Made by a program: the position numbers and the translations under genes. Shown here piece by piece: positions 1 to 6,586 of a stretch of 6,624 nucleotides of DNA. Every line of letters begins with the position of its first letter. Within the stretch, counting starts at the first letter, position 1. Origin of the DNA: Bacteroidales bacterium (GTDB lineage: Bacteria > Bacteroidota > Bacteroidia > Bacteroidales > Muribaculaceae). The DNA lies in assembly GCA_009177195.1 (NCBI GenBank), contig WFMA01000173.1, positions 25,590-32,213 on the forward strand. Reading direction: 5' to 3'. The notes beneath the pieces were generated by a model, which saw only the letters and a program-made list of their open reading frames with translations, was not told the origin of the DNA and did not search any database.

Positions 1-311
1 AGGCTGTTGATCATAGCAGTCACCTTCTCTTCATGAGCAAGGGTAGCTTCAAAAGCTGCCAACGGAGACTCCCAGTTAGTTTCAACAGCTGCAATCGGCT
101 CCAAAACCACTCTGCCTCCGCGAGAATTCAGATAATTGATAAAAATCTCGGCATGAGCCTGCTCTTCTTTAAATTGAATACGGAACCAATTGGCAATACC
201 GGAATTACCCTCAGCTTCAAAGTGCATCGCCATTGACAAATAAAGATAAGCCGACCAGAACTCAGCGTTAATCTGCGCATTCAATGCGTCTTGAATTTTA
301 CCATTAATCAT
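1..311 (-). CDS. ftnA: Non-heme bacterial ferritin, N-terminal part (runs off left edge)
   Basis: Cytoplasmic iron-storage protein that oxidises Fe(II) at a diiron ferroxidase centre and stores it as a ferric mineral inside a 24-subunit shell. Reading the minus strand from ATG at 311-309 gives 103 codons with no stop, beginning MINGKIQDALNAQINAEFWS. With no gaps, the known iron ligands of E. coli FtnA fall on identical residues here: E17, E49, E50, H53 and E94, plus the conserved Y24. This numbering match is the main reason for choosing this start. The segment around W80-E95 (WESPLAAFEAT, then HEE) is typical of Bacteroides-type ferritins. An AGAGGAAA stretch lies 15 nt upstream of the ATG (plus-strand 327-334), which is too far for a classical ribosome site. 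The remaining C-terminal helices, with the expected Gln/Glu ligands near residues 126-130, lie outside the window. The gene is divergent from the efflux operon. The lack of heme-ligand context and the FtnA-like spacing favour ferritin over bacterioferritin. Confidence 0.93.
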   Translation of the reverse strand, partial: MINGKIQDALNAQINAEFWSAYLYLSMAMHFEAEGNSGIANWFRIQFKEEQAHAEIFINYLNSRGGRVVLEPIAAVETNWESPLAAFEATLAHEEKVTAMINS

Positions 312-414
312 AATACTGTTATTTAATTTCCTCTAAATAAAAAATAGTTGTTCCAAGATAAAATGCTTTTTACCCATAATAAGTTCACGAAACAAGCCTA
401 AATAAACCATCATA

Positions 415-430
415 AAACTTAAAAAAGTTT
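415..430. repeat. Inverted repeat AAACTT-N4-AAGTTT
   Basis: Two perfect 6-nt arms, AAACTT (415-420) and AAGTTT (425-430), flank an AAAA spacer. It sits centrally between the two divergent genes, about 53 nt upstream of the rightward -7 box. It could be a protein-binding site for either gene. As a terminator it would be poor, being low in GC with no convergent transcript to end. In DNA this rich in A and T, chance occurrence is a real possibility. Confidence 0.35.
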
Positions 431-443
431 AAATATGCGAAGA

Positions 444-463
444 AATATGACATTTATCATATT
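444..463. promoter_or_regulatory. Operator-like inverted repeat AATATGA-N6-TCATATT
   Basis: Perfect 7-nt arms, AATATGA (444-450) and TCATATT (457-463), are separated by CATTTA. The 20-bp dyad ends 19 nt before the -7 box, so its right arm covers the place where a Bacteroidota -33 TTTG element would be expected. Size and symmetry fit a homodimeric repressor of the kind that often controls RND pumps (TetR or MarR families), and the location would block RNA polymerase. Which protein binds is unknown, and no regulator gene is present in the window. Confidence 0.5.
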
Positions 464-482
464 CTGTCCCATTTACGGTCAG

Positions 483-490
483 TAACTTTG
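483..490 (+). promoter_or_regulatory. Bacteroidota-type -7 promoter box (TAACTTTG) for efflux operon
   Basis: TAACTTTG matches the Bacteroidota primary-sigma -7 consensus TAnnTTTG exactly. It would place transcription start around 494-498, giving a leader of roughly 45-65 nt depending on which ATG is used. The -33 TTTG element is not well matched: the region 453-466 offers only TTTA or TTCTG-like sequence, partly inside the dyad at 444-463. A weak -33 box is common for regulated promoters and could mean that an activator or derepression is needed. Confidence 0.6.
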
Positions 491-539
491 CACCTTGAAA
501 AAGTAGATAAAAACCAAAATTAGGAAAACAAGAACATTA

Positions 540-1739
540 ATGTATAATAAAATTTTTATGGAATTGAACGTAACGAAGTCTGCCGGAATGGTACTGGCAT
601 CGGCTTGCTTAATGATTCTTGCCTCATGTGGAGGAGGACAAGGACAAATGATGCAGCAAGCAGCTCCTGAAATTAAAACAATGAATGTAAGTTATGGAGC
701 TTCTGAATTGGAAAGTTCGTTTCCCGCAACAATCAAGGGACGCACTGACATCGATATCCGTCCTCAGGTAACAGGATTCATCACAAAAGTGCATGTCGAC
801 GAAGGTCAGCAGGTGAAAAAAGGACAAGTTCTCTTCACTCTTGACCAAGTACAGTTTCAAGCTGCCGTTGAATCAGCCCAAGCTGCCGTAAAAGTTGCCG
901 AAACCGCTGTTTCAAATGCCGCTCTCACTGAAAAAAACAAGCGCCAGCTTCTTGAGAAGAATATTATCAGCGACACTGAATGGCAGCTTGCTGCCAATTC
1001 GCTGGCTTCGGCACAGGCTCAGCTCGCTCAAGCTAAAGCTAATCTCGTGAACGCACGCAAGAATCTTGCCTATACAGTTGTCACTTCCCCAAGCGACGGT
1101 GTCATCGGTACAATTCCCAACCGCGAAGGCTCGCTTGCGTCACCCTCTTCAGCACAGCCGTTGACCACCGTCAGCGACAACTCGGAGGTATATGCCTATT
1201 TCTCTTTGAACGAAAAAGACATCCTCAACCTCACTCAGAATGGGACAAAGTCGCTCAATGCTTCGGTCAATGAAATGCCTGAAGTTTCTTTGCGTCTTGC
1301 TACCGGCGAACTTTATCCCGTGAAAGGAAAAGTAGCCACAGTGTCGGGCGTGATCAACAACACTACAGGCGCCGCTACCGTTCGCGCCCTTTTTGACAAC
1401 AAGAGCGGCATGCTGAGAAGCGGATCAACCGGACAGGTGCTTATCCCCAACGATTTCCAGGATGTGATTATCATACCGCAAGGAGCAACAAGCGAAATCC
1501 AGAATATCCGCTTCGCCTATGTGGTGAATGACAGCAACAAAGTGGTGGCAACCCCTATTCAGGTATCATCAATGAGCGATGGTAAAAATTTCATCGTGAC
1601 CTCAGGTCTTGAACCGGGACAACGCATCGCCATTGAAGGAATCGGAACAGTCGTAAGAGACGGTATCACCGTTAAACCTGTCGACGCAGAACAAGCCGCC
1701 GCACAACCGCAGGCTGAAGCTCAACCCGAGACTAAGTAA
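540..1739 (+). CDS. RND efflux periplasmic adaptor lipoprotein (AcrA/MexA/BmeA-like membrane fusion protein)
   Basis: Periplasmic adaptor bridging the permease encoded next to it and the outer-membrane channel. The 399 residues start with a lipoprotein signal peptide ending in lipobox LASC (27-30, acylated C30), followed by GGGQGQ. There is no acidic export signal after the cysteine, so periplasmic rather than surface placement is likely. Domains in order: first lipoyl half about 67-102 (GRTDIDIRPQVTGFITKVHV onward), Ala-rich alpha-hairpin about 105-175, second lipoyl half about 182-213, beta-barrel about 214-300, membrane-proximal domain about 305-380, then an Ala/Gln/Glu-rich tail. At the hairpin tip, L137 and S144 align with L132 and S139 of the AcrA channel-binding RLS motif; the Arg position falls on N133, with K134/R135 next to it. 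Start: ATG 540 has AGGA at 522-525, 14 nt away. In-frame ATG 558 (M7) also gives a good signal peptide, and the six AT-rich codons between look leader-like, so the start is uncertain. First gene of the operon, 50 nt before the permease. Confidence 0.95.
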   Translation: MYNKIFMELNVTKSAGMVLASACLMILASCGGGQGQMMQQAAPEIKTMNVSYGASELESSFPATIKGRTDIDIRPQVTGFITKVHVDEGQQVKKGQVLFTLDQVQFQAAVESAQAAVKVAETAVSNAALTEKNKRQLLEKNIISDTEWQLAANSLASAQAQLAQAKANLVNARKNLAYTVVTSPSDGVIGTIPNREGSLASPSSAQPLTTVSDNSEVYAYFSLNEKDILNLTQNGTKSLNASVNEMPEVSLRLATGELYPVKGKVATVSGVINNTTGAATVRALFDNKSGMLRSGSTGQVLIPNDFQDVIIIPQGATSEIQNIRFAYVVNDSNKVVATPIQVSSMSDGKNFIVTSGLEPGQRIAIEGIGTVVRDGITVKPVDAEQAAAQPQAEAQPETK

Positions 1740-1789
1740 TCAACACAGCTTATTAAACCAACACTACATTTCAAGACAATCAAGCTGAC

Positions 1790-4700
1790 ATGAAATTAGA
1801 TACTTTTATTAACCGCCCGGTACTATCGACGGTTATATCAATCTTCATTGTGCTGCTGGGTTTGATTGGATTAACATCTCTTCCAGTCACCCAGTATCCG
1901 GATTTGGCTCCGCCTACAATCCGTGTGTCCACCACTTATACCGGTGCGAATGCGCAGGCTGTGCTGAATTCAGTCATAGCGCCCCTTGAAGAATCAATAA
2001 ACGGAGCCGAGGGTATGACCCACATGGAATCAACCGCTACCAACACCGGCTCAGCTGACATTACCGTCTACTTCAAGCAGGGCTTCAATGCCGACATGGC
2101 TGCGGTAGACGTTCAGAACCGTGTAGCAAAAGCCACCAATCTCCTTCCTTCGGAAGTAACGCAGGTGGGTGTGCTGACACAAAAACGCCAGACCTCAATG
2201 CTTATGGGTGTCGCCCTATATTGCGACAATGGCGAATATGACCAGACATTCATCGACAACTATATGAAGATTAATGTCATTCCGCAGTTGCAGCGTGTAA
2301 ACGGTGTGGGCGACGTGATGTCATTCGGCGCCGACTATTCAATGCGTGTGTGGTTGAAGCCCGACGTGATGGCTCAGTACAAACTGATGCCGTCCGACGT
2401 GTCGGCTGCGTTGCGCGAGCAAAACGTCGAAGCAGCTCCGGGTTCATTCGGAGAACGCGGAGATCAGTCATTCCAGTATACTATTAAGTATAAAGGACGC
2501 TTGACATCTCCTGAAGAATTCGAAAATATCGTGATAAGCGCCACTCCCGACGGACAGGTGCTTAGACTCAAAGACGTGGCTGACGTGGAACTCGGAAAAG
2601 TTACTTACGGCTTCAGCAACGGACTTAACGGATATCCCGCAACCTCTGCGATGATATTCCAAACCGCAGGTTCAAACGCGACACAGATTATCAAGGACTG
2701 CGAAAAAGAGGTGAATCTTCTTGCCCAGGATCTTCCTACCGGTCTCCATTTCGCAATCCCGATGAACAACAACGACTTCCTTGAAGCTTCAATCCACGAG
2801 GTTATCAAGACTCTTATTGAAGCGTTCATCCTTGTGTTCTTCGTAACCTACGTGTTCCTTCAGGACTTCCGTTCAACTATTATTCCCGCCATCGCAATCC
2901 CGGTTGCGCTTATCGGTACATTCTTTATAATGTATCTTATCGGGTTCTCAATCAACCTCATCACCCTTTCAGCTCTCGTGCTTGCAATTGCGATTGTGGT
3001 CGACGACGCGATTGTGGTGGTCGAAGCGGTCCACGCTAAACTCGACGTGGGATACAAGAGCTCACGCAAGGCGGCAATCGATGCGATGACCGAAATCGGC
3101 GGCGCCATCATATCAATCACCCTGGTCATGATGCTCGTGTTCATCCCTGTGTCATTCATGCCCGGCACTTCGGGAGTGTTCTATCAGCAATTCGGTTTGA
3201 CAATGGCTATAGCCATCGGTCTTTCGGCATTGAACGCATTGACCCTCTCACCCGCTCTCTGCGCCGTGTTCCTCAAAGCTCACGATGACGACTCTTCGCT
3301 GAAAGAGCGCATGGGGACAGCCTACTCAGAAGCAGCAAAAACGATGAAGAAACGCTATGCTTCAGCATGGAAACTCAACCTCCCCCCGCTGGTAACATTC
3401 CTGTTCCTTGCCGCAACCATCACATTCATGGTACTTGGATGGTATCAGTTTAATGTTATCTGGAAACTTGCAGTTGCGGCAGTTTGCGCGATTATCGCAA
3501 TCATGGGTATCTTCAGCGACCGTTTCAAAGCCGGTTTTGAACTTGGCTACAATAGATTGCTGAAAATCTATAATAAAGCTACCGCATTCTTTATCCGCCA
3601 CAAAATCACGGCATTCGGAACTATCGCCGTTGCTGTAGCGATTCTCGTATGGTTAATGTCTATAACACCGACAACTCTTGTGCCTAATGAAGACACCGGA
3701 TACTTGTTTGCGATGCTTGACATGCCTCCCGGCACATCACAAGAACGCACCTCAGCCGTGCTCGATGAAATCGATGAAAACATTCTGAAAATACCCGGAG
3801 TGAAATACACTCAGAAAATCATGGGTTATAGCTTCCTTGCCGGACAAGGAAACACCTATGGTACAATCATCGTGAAACTGGATGACTGGTCGGAACGCGA
3901 CGAGTCGAGAACAAATGAAGCGATTCTTGCCCAAATATATGGCATGACTTCCAAAATCAAAGACGGCCGCCTTGTAGCGTTCGCTCCGCCTATGATTACA
4001 GGTTATTCGCTTACCAACGGTTTTGACTTGAAGATGCAGGATAAGACCGGAGGTTCGATTGACAAATTCTACGGAATTGTGCAGAACTTCCTGGGGCAAT
4101 TGATGGCGCAACCTGAAGTGCAGATGGCTTACTCAACATTCAATCCCGCATTCCCCCAGTACATGATTGATATTGACGCGGCAAAAGCAAAACAGGCAGG
4201 AATCAGCCCCTCCACCATTCTCTCTACTCTCCAGGGTTATTACGGTGGTATGTACGTCAGCAACTTCAACCGCTTCGGTAAGATTTACCGTGTGATGATG
4301 CAGGCATCGCCCGAGTCACGCGTATCGCCCGAGACACTCGGTTCCATCAAAATCAGAAACGGCAACGAAATGGCGTCGCTCTCCAACTTTGTAACTCTTA
4401 CAAAAGTTTATGGTCCTGACTTGCTGAACCGCTTCAACATGTTCACCTCAATTTCTGTCACCGGACAACCGGCACCGGGATATACCTCGGGAGACTGTCT
4501 TGCAGCTGTCGAGCGTGTAGCAGCGCAAACGCTGCCTCAGGGTTACGGATATGAATATTCAGGTATGACACGTGAGGAAGCCAACACCTCGGGCAACGCC
4601 ACTGCTATGATTTTCGGGCTATGTCTATTGTTTGTCTATCTTCTTCTGTCAGCTCAATATGAAAGCTACATTCTTCCATGGGCGGTTATTCTTTCTATAC

Positions 4701-5158
4701 CGTTCGGTCTTATGGGCTCTTTCATTTTCGCCGACATCGAAGGCATCTCAAACAACATCTATCTGCAGATCGCCCTCATCATGCTTATCGGTCTTCTCGC
4801 AAAGAACGCCATCCTCATTGTAGAGTTTGCACTTGAACGCCGACGCATGGGTATGTCGGTGGTGAATGCGGCAATCCAGGGTGCGTCAGCCCGTCTTCGC
4901 CCTATACTCATGACCTCGCTCGCCCTCGTCATCGGACTTCTGCCGATGATGTTCGCCCACGGAGTAGGAGCCAACGGTAACCGCGCCCTCGGAACAGGAG
5001 CCATCGGCGGTATGTTAATCGGTATGATTCTACAGGTGCTCATCGTTCCTGCCCTGTTCGTGGCATTCCAGTTGATTCAGGAGAAAATATCTCCGCTCAA
5101 ATGGGAGGATACCGACAACACAGGTCTGCAATCGGAAATCGAACAATATTCCCGTTAA
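1790..5158 (+). CDS. RND (HAE1 family) inner-membrane efflux permease, AcrB/BmeB-like, with an extended TM6-TM7 loop
   Basis: Proton-driven trimeric pump that collects drugs or other amphiphiles from the periplasm and passes them to the channel. Predicted helices: TM1 about 11-29, TM2 338-357, TM3 364-384, TM4 390-412, TM5 437-458, TM6 468-495, TM7 607-625, TM8 938-956, TM9 962-981, TM10 990-1012, TM11 1038-1056, TM12 1068-1095. Large periplasmic porter/docking domains lie at about 30-337 and 626-937. The proton relay is complete: D405 and D406 (AcrB D407/D408), K1005 (K940), R1035 (R971) and T1042 (T978). The glycine-rich switch loop GYSFLAGQGN spans 679-688. The start is standard for the family (MKLDTFINRPVLSTVIS). 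The gene has 1122 residues against about 1049 in AcrB. The surplus sits at about 500-580 and contains two extra hydrophobic stretches. There is no Shine-Dalgarno in the 50-nt gap upstream, which is normal for Bacteroidota. Substrate range cannot be read from sequence; HAE1 rather than heavy-metal (CzcA) type is indicated by the tandem Asp pair and overall similarity to AcrB. Confidence 0.97.
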   Translation: MKLDTFINRPVLSTVISIFIVLLGLIGLTSLPVTQYPDLAPPTIRVSTTYTGANAQAVLNSVIAPLEESINGAEGMTHMESTATNTGSADITVYFKQGFNADMAAVDVQNRVAKATNLLPSEVTQVGVLTQKRQTSMLMGVALYCDNGEYDQTFIDNYMKINVIPQLQRVNGVGDVMSFGADYSMRVWLKPDVMAQYKLMPSDVSAALREQNVEAAPGSFGERGDQSFQYTIKYKGRLTSPEEFENIVISATPDGQVLRLKDVADVELGKVTYGFSNGLNGYPATSAMIFQTAGSNATQIIKDCEKEVNLLAQDLPTGLHFAIPMNNNDFLEASIHEVIKTLIEAFILVFFVTYVFLQDFRSTIIPAIAIPVALIGTFFIMYLIGFSINLITLSALVLAIAIVVDDAIVVVEAVHAKLDVGYKSSRKAAIDAMTEIGGAIISITLVMMLVFIPVSFMPGTSGVFYQQFGLTMAIAIGLSALNALTLSPALCAVFLKAHDDDSSLKERMGTAYSEAAKTMKKRYASAWKLNLPPLVTFLFLAATITFMVLGWYQFNVIWKLAVAAVCAIIAIMGIFSDRFKAGFELGYNRLLKIYNKATAFFIRHKITAFGTIAVAVAILVWLMSITPTTLVPNEDTGYLFAMLDMPPGTSQERTSAVLDEIDENILKIPGVKYTQKIMGYSFLAGQGNTYGTIIVKLDDWSERDESRTNEAILAQIYGMTSKIKDGRLVAFAPPMITGYSLTNGFDLKMQDKTGGSIDKFYGIVQNFLGQLMAQPEVQMAYSTFNPAFPQYMIDIDAAKAKQAGISPSTILSTLQGYYGGMYVSNFNRFGKIYRVMMQASPESRVSPETLGSIKIRNGNEMASLSNFVTLTKVYGPDLLNRFNMFTSISVTGQPAPGYTSGDCLAAVERVAAQTLPQGYGYEYSGMTREEANTSGNATAMIFGLCLLFVYLLLSAQYESYILPWAVILSIPFGLMGSFIFADIEGISNNIYLQIALIMLIGLLAKNAILIVEFALERRRMGMSVVNAAIQGASARLRPILMTSLALVIGLLPMMFAHGVGANGNRALGTGAIGGMLIGMILQVLIVPALFVAFQLIQEKISPLKWEDTDNTGLQSEIEQYSR
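3287..3525 (+). other. Insertion in permease: predicted extra two-helix membrane hairpin
   Basis: Codons about 500-578 of the permease. After TM6 and LCAVFLKAHDDD comes a charged, probably amphipathic segment (about 503-528), then two strongly hydrophobic stretches: about 531-551 (LPPLVTFLFLAATITFMVLG) and about 556-574 (VIWKLAVAAVCAIIAIMGIF). They are joined by only a few residues (WYQFN). The sequence then rejoins the family pattern with FKAGFELGYNRLLKIYNK, which corresponds to the AcrB amphipathic helix before TM7. Because TM6 ends in the cytoplasm, a hairpin of two helices keeps the later topology unchanged. The frame is open throughout. Segment limits are judged by eye. Confidence 0.7.
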
Positions 5159-5179
5159 TAATCTAATCTTAGAAACGAT

Positions 5180-6559
5180 ATGTTCAACAAGATATCTCGT
5201 ATGGCACTAATAATTGTAAGTGTGGGAGCTCTTTCGAGCTGCCACATTTACAAAAAATTTAGCATGCCCACTGATAATGAAGCGACAGCCCAGTATGCTG
5301 AAGCTCTTGACAGCGAATCAAATCCCGACGCTTTCGGAAACCTGAAATGGCAGGACGTGTTTACGGATCCCGCCTTGGCGCAATTGATTCAAACCGCGCT
5401 TGACAACAATGTCGATCTGCAAAACGCTAAACTCAATATCGACATCGCTCACGCCCGCCTGAAAGGGGCGAGATTGTCTTACCTGCCGGCAATAGCGTTC
5501 AATCCCAACGGAGCCGGAGCGTCATACGACCACTCGACAATCAACTGGACTTACCAGCTCCCCATCGCAGTAAGTTGGGAAGTTGACCTTTTCGGCAAAC
5601 TGCTTAACTCAAACCGCAGCGCAAAGGCTGCTCTTCTCCAGAGCGAAGCTTATTGTCAGGCAGTGCGCTCACAGCTCATCGCCGGTACCGCTAACTGCTA
5701 CTACGCAATCGCTATGCTTGAAAAGCAGCTTCAGATAAGCCGCCAGACAGCTGAATACTGGAGCGAAAGCGTTCAGGTGATGAAAAACTTGAAACTGGCA
5801 GGACGTGTCAGAGAGACTGCAGTGGTGCAAAGCGAAGCGAACTACTACAGCATCCTTGGCTCAATCACCGATCTCGAAGTGTCGCTTCATGAAGCTCAGA
5901 ACACCTTGTCATTGTTGCTCAACACCGAACCCCGCACTTGGGATGTTCCGGTAGGCGCCACGTTTGTCGCTCCGACGATAATAAGAGAAGGCGTTCCAAT
6001 GAGAGAGCTTGCGTCACGCCCTGATGTCCGTGCCGCAGAACAGTCACTTGCCATGGCTTATTATGCTACAAATCAGTCACGCGCCGCATTCTATCCCGGA
6101 TTAACTCTCACATCCAACGGCGGTTTCACCAACCTTCTCGGTTCAATGATCGTAAATCCAGGAAAATGGTTCATCCAGCTTGCAGGATCGCTGTCAGCTC
6201 CACTATTTGCCCGCGGACAGTTAATTTCAAATCTTGAGGCTACAAAGGCTCAGCAGAAACAAGCGATGAACAATTTCGAGCACACTTTGATGAGCGCAAG
6301 TTCAGAAGTGAGCAACGCATTGGTGCTTTATGCTAAAAACAGCGAAAAAGCTGAATTGCTCGTACATCAGGTAGAAAAACTGGAAAAAGCAGTGGAATAT
6401 ACCGAAGAATTATTAACTTTAGACGGTTCATCGACCTATCTTGAAGTATTGACCGCCCAACAGAGCCTCCTCGCCGCCCAGATTTCACAGGCTGCATGCG
6501 AGAATGCAAAAGCTCGTGCGGCAATCAATCTCTATCAAGCGCTCGGCGGTGGACGTTAA
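5180..6559 (+). CDS. Outer-membrane efflux channel lipoprotein (TolC/OprM/NodT family, BmeC-like)
   Basis: Outer-membrane factor forming the trimeric beta-barrel and long periplasmic alpha-tunnel through which the pump expels its substrates. The 459 residues begin with a lipoprotein signal peptide with lipobox LSSC (18-21, acylated C21), followed by HIYKKFSMP, as in OprM-type channels. Two OEP repeats follow, about 60-250 and 275-457. Recognisable motifs are SWEVDLFGK (132-140) at the first barrel strand to helix transition, RPDVRAAEQSLAMAYY (280-295), YPGLTLTSNGG (305-315) in the second repeat's barrel strand, SSTYLEVLTAQQSLL (417-431), and the closing LYQALGGG (451-458). Length is usual for the family. 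ATG at 5180 lies 21 nt after the permease stop, so it is almost certainly in the same transcript. No terminator-like hairpin follows the stop. The acylated N-terminus separates it from unlipidated E. coli TolC. Confidence 0.95.
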   Translation: MFNKISRMALIIVSVGALSSCHIYKKFSMPTDNEATAQYAEALDSESNPDAFGNLKWQDVFTDPALAQLIQTALDNNVDLQNAKLNIDIAHARLKGARLSYLPAIAFNPNGAGASYDHSTINWTYQLPIAVSWEVDLFGKLLNSNRSAKAALLQSEAYCQAVRSQLIAGTANCYYAIAMLEKQLQISRQTAEYWSESVQVMKNLKLAGRVRETAVVQSEANYYSILGSITDLEVSLHEAQNTLSLLLNTEPRTWDVPVGATFVAPTIIREGVPMRELASRPDVRAAEQSLAMAYYATNQSRAAFYPGLTLTSNGGFTNLLGSMIVNPGKWFIQLAGSLSAPLFARGQLISNLEATKAQQKQAMNNFEHTLMSASSEVSNALVLYAKNSEKAELLVHQVEKLEKAVEYTEELLTLDGSSTYLEVLTAQQSLLAAQISQAACENAKARAAINLYQALGGGR

Positions 6560-6586
6560 TGAATTAAATTTAATACCTGTAAAATT

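Larger units (their letters stand above)
312..539. promoter_or_regulatory. Divergent AT-rich intergenic region between ferritin and efflux operon
   Basis: This 228-nt stretch must hold the promoters for both divergent transcripts. It is much richer in A and T than the flanking genes. I find a clear -7 box for the rightward operon (483-490) and two inverted repeats (415-430 and 444-463). For the leftward ferritin gene only weak -7-like candidates appear on the minus strand: TAGGCTTG at 400-393 and TATCTTGG at 360-353, each one mismatch from TAnnTTTG and neither with a convincing -33 TTTG. No small gene, tRNA or riboswitch-like structure is apparent. Confidence 0.75.

Noticed and set aside
33..236. 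Plus-strand 67-codon open frame
   Set aside because: It lies wholly antisense to the ferritin coding sequence, whose iron ligands are conserved, and its own translation has no family character.
353..400. Minus-strand -7-like boxes (TAGGCTTG, TATCTTGG) as the ferritin promoter
   Set aside because: Each has one mismatch in the conserved part and no properly spaced TTTG. Neither can be preferred, so no separate promoter feature is called.
3287..3525. Permease insert as a frameshift or assembly artefact
   Set aside because: The frame stays open, the codons on both sides rejoin the family alignment, and the insert has clean membrane-helix composition, as expected of real coding sequence.
3752..4111. 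Minus-strand 119-codon open frame inside the permease
   Set aside because: It is antisense to the highly conserved periplasmic domain. The other minus-strand frames across 2277-5043 have the same explanation.
4632..4823. Plus-strand 63-codon open frame in another frame of the permease
   Set aside because: It overlaps conserved TM8-TM10 codons including the proton-relay lysine region. Its low-complexity, Ser/Phe-rich translation looks like an out-of-frame reading.
6563..6574. Palindrome ATTAAATTTAAT after the channel gene, as a terminator
   Set aside because: It is pure A/T, has no loop or GC stem and no U-run, so it would not form a stable terminator. Short A/T palindromes are expected by chance here.
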